Source of the DNA: Mantamonas sphyraenae
Lineage: Eukaryota; CRuMs; Mantamonadidae
DNA: 64,000 nucleotides
NCBI GenBank assembly: GCA_026936335.1
Contig: JAPMXV010000038.1
Location: forward strand, 1-64,000
Direction of reading: 5' to 3'
Shown in pieces: positions 32,181 through 42,676 of the stretch; position 1 is the stretch's first letter; each line of letters starts with the position of its first letter. The translations under genes were made by a program, and so were the position numbers. Under the pieces are notes generated by a model that saw only the letters and a program-made list of their open reading frames with translations, was not told the DNA's origin and made no database searches.

Positions 32181-33626
32181 TCACTTCGGATCCAACCCAG
32201 CCGGCTTGTCCACCTCCACGGTGAGCTTGGCCTGCGTCTCGGCCAGCGACTTGAGCCACACGTACTTGAGCAGTGCGGTGGTGTTGAAACCCAACGCCTG
32301 GCTGATCGTAAAGAACGAGTCGCGCTCGGCAGCCACGTTCACCTCCAGCGCGTTGGCCACCGCGTTCTGCTGCACAAGGTATGCATCTGCACTGGCGTTG
32401 GCAGACAGCACAATGATCTCTGCTTGCTTCTCAGCCTGTGGGTATTTGGTGTGTTGTGTGTGCGTTGTGTGAGCATTTTTCGGTGTCGGCAAGATTCCTG
32501 GACGTAACCGCTGCGGGGCGCTGCGTTTTCCTTCCCACACACACATCCTGTGTGCGATCGCACACGTCCAGTGCCCTGCAATCCACCCCGATGTATGGTT
32601 TGCTTCCGCGCAGCTGCACGTTGCCCGCCTTGCTGCTCTCTACAGCCCTCGTTCCGGCCTCCAAGGAAAAGTACGTACCTGCAGCACGCGCGTCTGCGCC
32701 ACAATGCTCGTCGAGACCTGCTCGTTCTGAGCTTGCTCAAACTCCTGGCGCGTGATCTGTGTGTGTGTGTGCGTGTGTGTGTGTGTGTGTTGCGTTGTGT
32801 GAGCGTGTGCCTGCACTCAGTATGTCCACGCTTCGCCCTTCCTCTGTGCTCCTTGAGAGTTTGCGCTCACAAATTTTCCCTCTCAAAAAACCCAATCCGG
32901 CCACAAACTCTGCGCGAGCGCGCCAGCTGCATCCTGATCGCCTCCACGCTTCACCCCCTCTCCCACAGACGCGCCACCTACCTCTGTGCGCTGGATGGCG
33001 TTCTCAAACTTGTCCGGCAGGTCGATGTTGATCAGCTGGAAGGTGTCGACGTTTGCGTGCTGCGTGCTCAGAGCCGTGTTCAGACCCGTGCGCATGGCAG
33101 ACGACACCACGGTGCGGTTCTTGAAGAACTCAAACGCATCAAACTGAGCAGCCACGTTACGCAGCACGTCACGTGAGATGCGCGAGTAAGCCTGCTTGTA
33201 CTGCTCGTCCAGGTCTGTGAGGTCGGTGCGGCTAAAGTCCTTGAACAGGCCCAAGCAATCCTTCAGCGACGCCACAATGCGGTACTGGTACGAGATGTCC
33301 AGTGTCACAGCCAGCCCATCCTTGGTGCGAGCCTGCAACAGGCCCGACGTTGCGTCCTTGTCCTTGCTGAACTTCACCGTCTGCAGCGTCTTGTTGAACT
33401 TGATAAAGTAGTGGCCCAGACCCAGCATGTAGCGGCCTCCTTCGTACAGCTGTGTCTCGTCGAGCGTCAACGTGTTGCCGTTGTAGTCCAGTCCCACCTC
33501 GGTCGGTTCCAGCGAGTCCCACGACACGCCAAACAGAATCACGCTCACAATAAACACCACACAGTAGCATCCGACTCCCACCCACATGGTGGTGTCGTCG
33601 CCGCCCTTGCCAGTTCCCTTTCCCAT
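32181..33626 (-). CDS. SPFH/band-7 domain membrane protein 2
   Basis: Exons 32982-33626, 32679-32756 and 32181-32435 join in phase to 325 residues from MGKGTGKGGDDT. One membrane segment (VGVGCYCVVFIVSVILFGVS, about 15-34) is followed by the SPFH fold (PTEVGLDYNGNTLTLDE, LDISYQYRI) and a helical region (ITRQEFEQAQNEQVSTSIVAQ, then AEKQAEIIVLSANA). It aligns end to end with the protein at 23376-24824, so they are paralogues and may co-assemble as prohibitin pairs do; that is inference. A (GT)n tract lies in the second-exon-side intron at 32758-32790. The start is 66 bp from the MRTO4 start on the other strand. Confidence 0.8.
32758..32790. repeat. (GT)n microsatellite in an SPFH2 intron
   Basis: GT tract with one GC interruption, abutting the acceptor of the second coding exon of the minus-strand SPFH gene; on the transcript it is a CA-rich stretch just before the AG. 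Confidence 0.9.
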
Positions 33627-33692
33627 GCTTGGATGTGTTTGTTGGTTCCCCGGGCGCCGGCGCCATCGCACCCATCCACCGAAACTGACCCC
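33627..33692. promoter_or_regulatory. 66 bp divergent promoter between SPFH2 and MRTO4
   Basis: Head-to-head starts leave 66 bp. The segment contains a GC-rich palindromic stretch, GGCGCCGGCGCC, around 33648-33661. That stretch could act symmetrically on both genes or fold into a hairpin. No TATA box seen. Confidence 0.4.
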
Positions 33693-34842
33693 ATGGTATG
33701 CACCCAACCACACCAAAACACGCACACTGTCCCTCGGGACTTGCCGATATAATCACGTATCTTGCTGACACCTCAATCCTTGCCCACGCGCAACCCACAG
33801 CCCAAAAGCAGACGCGAACGCAAGGTCCGCCTGACGCAGGTGGACAAGGGGGGCAAGGGCCGCAAGCAGAAGCTCATCGACGACGTCCGCGCTTGTGTGC
33901 AAGAGTATGACAGCGTCTACCTGTTTTCGGTCGACAACATGCGCAACACCATCCTCAAGGACCTGCGTGCCCAGCGCGACGAGGATCGCTTCTTTCTCGG
34001 CAAGAACAAGCTGCTCCAGCTTGCACTCGGCCGCACCAAGGACGACGAGGTCGAGGAAGACCTCCACCTCCTCTCTGAAATGATCATTGGCGAGTGCGGT
34101 CTTCTCTTCACCAACGACAAGCCCGAGAATGTCGAAGCGTACGTGCTTGCCACCAGCCACCACCTTTGATTTTGAGAACCCCGCACGTCCACCCCACTCC
34201 CGCTCGACACACCTGCCCGCTTTTGTATCCAATGCACCCGCACGCACGTTTCGCTTGCACTGTGCTCCTCGGGTGCCTCGTTCCGGCTCTCTGGTGCCCT
34301 TGTGCGGCGTGCGGTGCCACGCATGCGGATTTTTCGTCCGCGTCCAGGCTCCCTGCCAGCCATGCGCCACGGTCGCATTGCAGACGCATCACTCACACCA
34401 ACCGGGCGTGCACCAACACAGCTTCTTTGACGAATTCGAACAGGAGGACTATGCACGCAGCGGATTCGAGGCCACCGAACGAGTGGCCTTCCCAGCCGGA
34501 CCCCAGACACAGTTTTCGCACGCCATGGAGCCGCAGCTACGCCAATTGGGTATGCCATGCACCCTGGAGGAAGGCGTGGTCACATTGACACGTGATTGGG
34601 TCCTCTGCGACGAAGGGGACGTCCTCACACCCGAGCAGGCCACCCTGCTCAAGATGTACGACATCAAGATGGCCACCTTCAAGGTCATCCTCCGTGCCCA
34701 CTGGCAAAACGACAGCTTCATCGACTTTGACAACCCCGAGCGCTCCACCGTGGCCGGTTCGTCCGTCATGGACCAGTGGCAAGCGCAGGGCGTGCAGGTT
34801 GTGTCTGAACTTGACGAGGACGACGGAGACGAAGACAACTGA
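33693..34842 (+). CDS. MRTO4: MRTO4 (mRNA turnover 4), ribosome assembly factor
   Basis: Nucleolar P0-like factor that holds the stalk site on pre-60S particles until replaced by uL10/P0. Exons are 33693-33695 (ATG only, then GTATGC), 33801-34138 and 34422-34842, giving 253 residues; human MRTO4 has 239. The joined start reads MPKSRRERKVRLTQV as in the family. Conserved blocks are FSVDNMRNTILKDLR, FFLGKNKLLQLALGR, GECGLLFTN, FSHAMEPQLRQLGMP, GVVTL and EGDVLTPEQATLLK. The acidic C-terminus ELDEDDGDEDN is also typical. The intron directly after ATG mirrors that in RPS14. Confidence 0.95.
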
Positions 34843-34951
34843 GCTGAGCGCTGAGCACCCATTCACCCATTTCACCCATTTCACAACACAACGCACATAC
34901 CAACACATCCTCCAAACCCAAAATGCACAATTTTCTCTCCTCCATTTTCCT

Positions 34952-35935
34952 TCACGCCTTGCTCGCTCGCTTCGGCGGGTTCAGCACGCGTTGAACCACT
35001 GCGCGCTGAGCCTGTTCGGCCGCTTCCAGCGTGCCATCGATGTTGCGCACCAGTACATGGGCCCCCTTGGTGCCCATGGCATCCACAGAACCCACATCTG
35101 TGACCACAAACGCAAAGCGGCCAGAATCGTGCGGAACGCCGGCTTCGTTGGGCAACGCCTTTTCTGCCTGCTTCCTCCACGCCTCAAACTGAGCTTGTGC
35201 CTCTTCTTCACGCTCCTGCCACATTTGACGTGCGTCCACACCGCCTGACTGCTGTGTGTTGCCCTTTCCTGCACTCTGGCCCACCTGCGGCGCCTGCACG
35301 TGGTAGCCAAGATTCGGACTGCTGCGCAGGCCCTCCTGCGCCGTATCCACGCGGTTGGCTGCCGTACGCGTGTCGTTGAAGCCCGATTCGCCAAGGATGC
35401 TGTTGACCAGAAGCTCTGCGCTGTCGTCCAGCGAACGTCCGGCCTCTTCCAGCGCCGCCTCTTCCTGCATGAGCCGCAGCGTCGAACGCACACGCTCGAT
35501 GCGCACACCAAAGTGCTGCGACAGACTGGCATGCGTCCACTTCTCTCCGTCCTCCTGCCACAGTGCATACATGTTTTCCCGCGCCGCTCGCGTCAGCGGA
35601 CGCTGTGCTTTCACCTCCGCCTCCACCGGCTCTCGCATGCCCGCCACCACGCTCGCGTCTTCGTTCCGCCGCCCCTGTCGTCGCCCCTGCCCTCCCCTCC
35701 TTCCGCCGTAGCCTCCACCCGTGCCTCGCCGTCCTCCGCCCCTCTCCTGTCCATTGCTGTACATCATGCACGCCTGCACCACGCCGCCGTGGCTCGACCC
35801 AGCGCTTGTCCCTGTGCGTCCGACCACAAGGCCTTCGCCAAGCCCCACCGTGCCCATGGACACCTCCACTTCGCCCAGCCTCTGCCACGCCACTCGTCCT
35901 GCTGCCTTGCCTCCCTGACGCACACGTGCAAGCAT
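34952..35935 (-). CDS. Possible mitochondrial ribosomal/regulator protein (Bot1/mS45-like)
   Basis: A single exon of 327 residues from MLARVRQGGKAAGRV. The basic, Arg-rich N-terminus could be a mitochondrial targeting signal. A Gly/Arg-rich segment follows (about 62-92). The block LTRAARENMYALWQEDGEKW, then SLSQHFGVRIERVRSTLRL, resembles the core of the eukaryotic mitochondrial regulator (Bot1p, yeast mS45) family, in which a short helix-turn-helix-like motif is conserved. The C-terminal part (DSGRFAFVVTDVGSVD) is unassigned. The family call is tentative; an RGG-type RNA-binding protein is an alternative. It is convergent with MRTO4 (109 bp) and divergent from the G-alpha gene (76 bp). Confidence 0.45.
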   Translation of the reverse strand: MLARVRQGGKAAGRVAWQRLGEVEVSMGTVGLGEGLVVGRTGTSAGSSHGGVVQACMMYSNGQERGGGRRGTGGGYGGRRGGQGRRQGRRNEDASVVAGMREPVEAEVKAQRPLTRAARENMYALWQEDGEKWTHASLSQHFGVRIERVRSTLRLMQEEAALEEAGRSLDDSAELLVNSILGESGFNDTRTAANRVDTAQEGLRSSPNLGYHVQAPQVGQSAGKGNTQQSGGVDARQMWQEREEEAQAQFEAWRKQAEKALPNEAGVPHDSGRFAFVVTDVGSVDAMGTKGAHVLVRNIDGTLEAAEQAQRAVVQRVLNPPKRASKA

Positions 35936-36011
35936 TTGTAGCGGTCTTGTATTGTGTGCGCGCTCGCTTCACCTGCGCCGCGTCAGCCAAAACCCACTCA
36001 CCACCACCACC

Positions 36012-37719
36012 ATGGGCAACCTGTGCAGCAGTGGAAGCAACTCGGAAGAGAAGAACAAGTCGGACAACATCGACGCCGAGCTGAAGAAGGCCAAGGCAGA
36101 CCTCGACGAGGAGGTCAAGCTCCTGCTCCTGGGTGAGTTTGTCCCTCTTGGCCAAATTTCTGCCTCTGGCAAACACACCACACAAACACACACGCACGCA
36201 CTCCTTTCACCCGCCGCTTTGTCGATCCCATCCTACCCGCACACAACGCACACACCATCTCTCTGTGTGTGTCTCTCTCTCCTCGCTGCGTCTTCATAGA
36301 CCATGCCTTGTGCCCAACGACGAGAATTCTCCTCCACCCACTCCACCCCCTGCCTCTCTGCGCTTTTTTCGCTCTCTGGCCACCTTGCAACCGCATTCTC
36401 CGCACGCCATTCCGGTCCCAATATGCGCACCCGCTTGCTGTACACCTGCGTCTCCCTCTCCACCCACCCGCATGCTTCCACCGTGTGCCACAGCCTCGCA
36501 AACGCGCCCGCCCTTCGTCCCGGAGCAAAAAGTGCCCCCTTGCTGGAATTCCACTCGCTCGTTCACTCCAGGCCCGCCCACGCATCCTACACGCCGCGCA
36601 CGCCCTCGCTCACACTCTCCCGTCCCTCTCGCAGGTGCTGGCGAGTCTGGCAAGTCCACCATTGTCAAGCAGATGAAGATTATCATGCAGGACGGCTACA
36701 AGAACGATTCCGAGCGCGCCGCCTTCAAGGACGTCATCTACAGCAACACCATGCAGTCCATGAAGGTCCTCGTCAAGGCTTGCACCAAGCTCGGCATCCC
36801 TCTCGCCGAGGAGGCCAACCAGGTACGCTTCCTTTCCTCGCTGCCGCCAGTCCGCGGCCTGTCCGCTCTGCAGGCCTTGCACCTCTGTTTTTTTTCGTCC
36901 ACGCATCTCGACGCCCAAACGCGCAAAATAACGACGCTCACATTCAACACCCAACCGTGACCACAGGAACTGGCCGATCGCCTGCTCGAGATCAACGCAA
37001 GCGGCGAGAACTTCACCGCAGAGATTGGCGGCTGGATCAAGGCCCTGTGGGCTGACAACGGCATCCGCTCTGCGTACACACGCCGCTCGGAGTTCCAGCT
37101 CAACGACTCTGCCAGCTACTACTTTGAGAGCATCGACCGTATCAGCAACACCAACTACCTGCCCACCACCCAGGATGTCCTCCGCTCTCGCGTGCGCACC
37201 ACAGGTATCGTCGAAATCGACTTCAACTTTGGCGGCGTCAAGTTCCGCATGTTCGACGTCGGCGGACAGCGCAACGAGCGCAAGAAGTGGATCCACTGCT
37301 TCCAGGGTGTCACTGCCGTCATCTTTGTCGTCGGCATCTCCGAGTACGACCAGAAGCTGTACGAGGACGAGGCACAGAACCGCATGAAGGAGTCCCTGCT
37401 CCTCTTTGACGAGATCTGCAACTCCCGTTGGTTCATCAACACCTCCATGGTCCTCTTCCTCAACAAGAAGGATCTTTTCCAGGAGAAGATCAAGAAGGTG
37501 CCCCTCAGCTCCTGCTTCCCTGACTACGAGGGAGGCGACGACTACGAAGTCGCCGTCCAGTTCATCAAGGACAAGTTCGAGGAGCTCAACCGCAGCGAGT
37601 CCAAGGAGATCTACCCGCACGAGACCTGCGCCACAGACACAAAGAACATCGAGTACGTGTTCAACGCCGTCAAGGATATCATCCTCAAGAGCAACCTGCG
37701 CCAGTCCGGTTTCCTTTGA
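36012..37719 (+). CDS. Heterotrimeric G-protein alpha subunit
   Basis: GTP-binding switch coupled to 7-TM receptors at the plasma membrane. Exons 36012-36132, 36635-36822 and 36967-37719 give 353 residues, the standard length. The MGNLCSSG start has the myristoylation Gly and a palmitoylation Cys. The switch motifs are complete: [16 protein letters not shown] (catalytic Arg), [21 protein letters not shown] and TCATDT. The C-terminus is NLRQSGFL: the Cys at position -4 of Gi/Go types is Ser, so the pertussis-toxin acceptor is absent. Overall it is closest in pattern to Gi/Go-like subunits. The first intron (502 nt) is the longest in the window, C/T-rich, with nothing recognisable inside. Confidence 0.96.
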
Positions 37720-37812
37720 TCACCTTCACACGTCGTCGTACACCCCCCCACGCGATGTCCAATCCCCGTTTCGATTCAGCACTCAACACCAACAGAGAAA
37801 CTTCAGTCCACG

Positions 37813-37813
37813 T

Positions 37814-37839
<26 letters not shown>
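37813..37839. repeat. (CA)n microsatellite
   Basis: An uninterrupted run of about 13 CA units lies between the convergent 3' ends of the G-alpha and DYNLT genes, presumably within a 3' UTR. Confidence 0.9.
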
Positions 37840-37846
<7 letters not shown>

Positions 37847-37924
37847 ACGCGCATGTGGGCGTTCGACGCAACAAAAGAAACAAACACGATTCCAGTGCCC
37901 ATGTTTTCGGATTCCATTTCCTTC

Positions 37925-38699
37925 TCAAATGGCCAGGCCATACACCGTCACCACGCAGTACATCGAGTTCTTTTCCCAGCGCACTGTGCACGATCCGTCC
38001 ACGGTGTTGTCCCAATAGCACGAGCTGGCCGTGTGCAACCCGGCGCCGTTCTTCTGCATAATCACACACGTCACCACATACTTAAACGGCTTGCTCAGCG
38101 ACGCCAAACGGTTCAGGCACTGTTCAATCACACTGCTGGTCCACTGGCCCACCTTCTTGTGGTTGTAGCTCTGTGTTTGCAGCGTCGTTTCAATCGACTG
38201 CGTGATTTCACCGCCCGGTTTCTTCCGCGTTAGTTGCTCCCCCCAACCTCCTTCCTCGCCCATCACATCCTCCCATCATCAGTCACACATCGTACACACA
38301 ACTCTAGCCACCATCCACGCCCATGCATCCGTTCCCTCTGCTTCTCCTTTCGCCGCAATCACCCCTGCCAAGGGTAGCCGTTGGCGCCCAAACGCCTCTT
38401 TGGCCTTCCAAACCGTCCTTGCCACCTGCCCCACCCACGCTTCTGGCCCCAACACACACATCCTCCCCATCACCCGCCCACCCTTCTCCTACTGTCCCTC
38501 TCTTCACTTACATCGCGGATGATTTTGTTCACGTCTGCGCTTACAAAAGCGCTCTGTGCCGCGAGTCCACATCATCCACCATCGATCACCACCGTTGTTA
38601 GCCCCTCCTCGCTCTGCGCTCTTCACCACCGTCCCCAACAATCCAACCCTCACGTACCTCCTCGGCTCCAGACACCTCTTCCAGTGCACCCGTGCTCAT
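37925..38699 (-). CDS. DYNLT1: Dynein light chain Tctex-type
   Basis: Light chain of cytoplasmic or axonemal dynein that binds intermediate chain and cargo. Exons 38658-38699, 38512-38553 and 37925-38197 join to 118 residues; human DYNLT1 has 113. The two 42-nt first exons encode [14 protein letters not shown] and [14 protein letters not shown]. These restore the family N-terminus in phase. The last exon has [20 protein letters not shown] and [17 protein letters not shown], nearly identical to animal sequences. The tiny exons are easy to miss in automatic annotation. The start is 55 bp downstream of the XPO5 stop on the same strand. Confidence 0.93.
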
Positions 38700-38754
38700 G
38701 TGGAAAGAAGGAATCTGCTATGTTTATGTTGGCGATCCCCACGCCCTGCCTTCG

Positions 38755-41700
38755 TCACTCCTCACCACCAGAAAACATCGCCAACAAACCCGCCTTGCCT
38801 CCACTCATGCTCTCCTCCTCACCCGACCGCCCATCTGCTGCATCCTTCCCCTTGACCACAAACAGCTTCTCGGGCAGATCCAAAATCCCGTGGTTTCCCA
38901 CCCGTTTGCGCCTGCGTGTCCCTCCTCCAACGACCCCTTTACCCAACCACGGCTCCAACAGTGTGCGCATCACCTGTCTCTGTTGCTTCTCGCTCTTGGC
39001 CTCCACCAGCGCCATGTGCGCATCCTCCAGTTCCCGCCCGCCCACTCCCGGCAACTCAAGCATCACCTCCGTCACAGACTCATCCAGCTCCGCAAGCTCC
39101 ACGTATGCAATGCGCACAATGTCCAGCAGTTCGCTCAGCACCTCCGACTCCAGCTCCTCCCGACCAAGCGCCTCCAACGCCGTCGGCAACACATCGCGTC
39201 CGATCATCTCGCCCCACGCATCCAGTAGATCCCGCCCGTCTTCAAACACCATCCGCACCAGGTAGTTACACAACTGCGCCGCTTTGCGACACGACACACT
39301 GTCTGGACACAGCATACAGCCCATCAGCGTCTCCATCACCACGCCCCCCACGTCCGCCCCCATCACCAGCAAACACAGTTCCGTCGGTTCCGCCTCCTCT
39401 CGGCTGCGTCCACTCACAAACATCACCTCCGTCAGAAACTCCAGATACACTCGTGTCAGCTGTCGCAGCACAATGTCGTCCACAATCTCTTCCTCTTCGT
39501 GGCCCTGCTCCTCTTCGTCCTCCTCCCGTGCCACAATCTCCTCCCATTCCTTGCTCAGTCGCTCTTGCATGTGTTGCACAATGTACGGCACCACCTCATC
39601 CAGCGCCTGCGTCAGCACCGATTCGGGACACAACCCGATGAAAAGTCGCAGAAAGTTTTTGATGAATGCGCGCAGGTGCCTGTTCTCCCAGTGCTCCAGG
39701 TGGATGCACACTCTGTCTTGCATCCACTCGTTCAGCTCGGGCAGACAGAAAAAGTCGTACGAACCCACACGTGCGCACTGCGCAAGAAACCCGTAGCACA
39801 CGTCCCGGACGTTGTGCATCCACAGACTCACCGTCCGCACATTCCTCTCCTCCATACTCATGCTCTCTGTGTCCACAGGCACGTCTCCCAGCCCCATCAG
39901 CGCAAGCTGCTCTTCGTTCAACAGCGCAAACGCGTCCTCCCACCCGTCGCCCAAAATCCCCTTGCGCACATCGGGCACCCACAGCATATGCACACACCGG
40001 ATCAGTTGACACACGTTTGGCAGCACCGCACACATCGCCTGCCAGAACGGATGCCTCGCAAACGGCTGGACCCTTCCCGTCCTCTCCAGCCTCCGCCATG
40101 TAACCGCTCTCCCACAATTCCTTCTCCCCCTTTGGCACCTTGCAGTGGTGAAATACCTCGTACAGCTGCAGCATCATTCCCTGTAGCCTCTTTTGATTGA
40201 CCCGCATCTCTTCGTCAAACGGCTCGTCCCTCACATTCTCGGTCAGTCCCAGAAACTCTGCCAGCGCCTCGGGCGACTCCACTAGCGCACTAAAGTCCTT
40301 TGACACAAACTCGTCGACCACTTCGCCCACCACAAGCTCCACAAGCTCTTCCTGCCGCTCAAACGTCTGCGACTCGTTGCCAATCAGCACCGGCAGGACA
40401 CACAGCATCGCCTTGTCTGCCTCACGCGCACCTCCCATCACCTGGCTACACCTGTCCATCACCTCCTCCAGCCTTTCGTACAGCTCCTGGCTCAATTGTT
40501 TGCACAGGCTCGCCAGCGCGTACACAGCCCGCCTCCTCACCGCGTTGCTTCCTGCCGACAACAGATTCACGTTTGTCCCATCGGCCTCTTCATCTTCGCT
40601 GCGAAACTCCACCAGATCAAACAGTTTGTCCATCACACGATCCAACTGCGCCTGTTCCACACGCAGATACTCCACAAACGACTGCAGCGCCTGCACCTGC
40701 TTGCTCAGCATCAATGCGTCCCCGTTTGTCCGCTCGTCCATGTCCAGCACCAACGAAAACAGCGCTTCCAGGTCGTCCACCTCAAAGCCCTTCATCCCCC
40801 GGCCCTCAAACGCTTTCATCGGCCAAGCCTTGAGCATGTGCTCCACGAAACACACCGCTGCGTCCATGTACACGTACGCTGGTGAACGCACTGTGCAGCT
40901 GCCCATGTCCTCCTGCCCCTCCAACAGTTCTCGGAGCTGCTCGTACGCCGCTTCCATCGCCTCTGGCATGTGTGCTGTCGCCACCAGCCGGATCGTGCGC
41001 ACCATCACGTTCCGTGTGTTGGCCATAAACAGCTGAAACTCCCGCGAGCCATCAAACTCCACCGCCGCATACTCGGCTGTGCTTGCCACCTGTGCATCGT
41101 CGATCTCATCGTCCACTTCCGGGTCGCCCACCTTGAGCAGCTTGCGCTGGATCGTGCCCAGAAGCTGCTCCACATACGGTGCCATGTGCCTCGTCTGCAT
41201 GCGTGCTATCAGCTCTGTCTCCACGTACAGTGCATTCCAGCAGGGCCAAGTGAACGAGCTCAGCAGCGGCGACGGATGGTTGCTGAACGTCAGCATCAGT
41301 CGCACAAACGACTCCAAATGCTCGTCCGAGCTCGCTTGCACCACCTCGGCGTGCTGCATCCCGAACACATTCATCAGTCGGCACAGTTTCTTGTGGAAGG
41401 CATAGTCTGCATCTGCATCGTCTGACAGCGTGTTCATCGCCTCCCCCAGCTGCTCCACAAGCAGGCCAAACAGCTCCGGCAGCATTTCCTCGTGTGCATC
41501 CATGCTTGCCGGTCGCGGCTCAGCCACCTTGCGGCTGGCCAGCAGGATGAGACAGTCGCAGGCAGGCATGCGGAATGCTGTCTCATGCAGCAGCGTCACA
41601 AGCATCTCGGCAAACGGATGTTTGCAGACCAACACCGGCGACACCCAATCCACAAACGACTGCAACGCACCCACTGTCGCCTTGACCAGCAGCGTGCCCG

Positions 41701-42603
41701 TTGCCACGGCTTCCTCGTCCACACTGCCATCGGTCAGCGCGTAGTACCACTCTTCCAGCACCGTGTGCAGCAGCTGAAAGATGTCTTCCGCGCACGCGTT
41801 CAGTCCGCGCAGCATATCGTCACGACGCGTCGTACTCAGACCCGTGTTGTACAACAGCACATTCTCCGGAAGTGCCTTGAGCACCAGCAACACCAGCTCG
41901 ATTTGTGTTTCCACTCCCTCGCCCTCACACATCGCTAGCAAGTCGTCCACCAGCGTCTTCCACTGCTGCGGCCACTCCCGCTTGGCTATTTCCACCACCA
42001 GATCTGCCACGGCCACTTTGATGAACCGTGCCTCGTCCAGCAGGTTCAGTGTGCCCTGTGGTGTCCAACGTGCACGCGTCCACACTGTGTCAGCCGCGAA
42101 AGAAAGCAAAGCCCCCACACCCCGTTGACGATGCACACCTCGCATGCCACACGTCACGCCGCTCACCTCTGCCACCAGCTGAAGCGCTGTCGTCTTGAAC
42201 TGCTCCTGGAACTCCTCGTTCATCTTGTTCCAGTGGTGAGTCACTGCATGCGTCAGCAGTTGCAGGCCATACCGCCGCACTAGCGGTTGCTCGTGATTCT
42301 GCGCGCCCAGTCCCGTTTGATCGTCCAATGTCAGCCCTCCGCTTCTGTCCACACTCGACTCTTTGGCCCATCCTACCACGGCCCCACGCCCGTCCATCAC
42401 CATGTCTGTGTGTTTCCGTGTCCATGTCCACTCACCAATGCCATTTCATAGCCATACTCGGCCAGTTCGTCTTTGCTCCCGTCCTCCATAAACTCCCGCT
42501 GCAGGTCCAGAGCCTCCTGCACCTTGCTTGCCCGTGTGCCTGGCTCTGCACTTGTCATCACAGCCCCAACCAGGCTGTCCAGCAATTCTGCGTCCATTGA
42601 CAT
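38755..42603 (-). CDS. XPO5: Exportin-5 (HASTY-like karyopherin), one frame break
   Basis: RanGTP-dependent exporter of structured RNA (pre-miRNA, tRNA) and proteins. Exons 42436-42603, 42167-42298 and 38755-42055. The start MSMDAELLDSLVGAV leads to YEMAL, then NHEQPLVRRYGLQLL, then GTLNLLDEARF and VVEIAKREWPQQWKTL, which follow the family closely. Further on, VRRRAVYALASLCKQL and NESQTFERQEELVELVV match the middle of XPO5. Near 40035-40100 the frame changes by one base: homology leaves the frame ending YMAEAGEDGKG and resumes at PFARHPFWQAM. With that base removed the protein would be about 1199 residues, matching human (1204). No intron fits there, so an indel or sequencing error is likely. 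The 111 nt intron at 42056-42166 is in phase and lacks stops. Confidence 0.88.
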
Positions 42604-42676
42604 TTCTGGAAGAGGTCAGAGCTGAGTCAAGCTGTGCAGATTTGCTCCGCCGTGCGCACCTCAACCACAACGGGTC
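42604..42676. promoter_or_regulatory. 73 bp divergent promoter between XPO5 and PEX12
   Basis: The head-to-head starts at 42603 and 42677 leave 73 bp of mixed composition. No TATA box or obvious palindrome is visible. Its role is inferred from geometry only. Confidence 0.4.

Noticed and set aside
40035-40100. A small intron explaining the XPO5 frame change
   Set aside because: Possible GT..AG pairs here are 17-39 nt and give the wrong phase; an indel is simpler.
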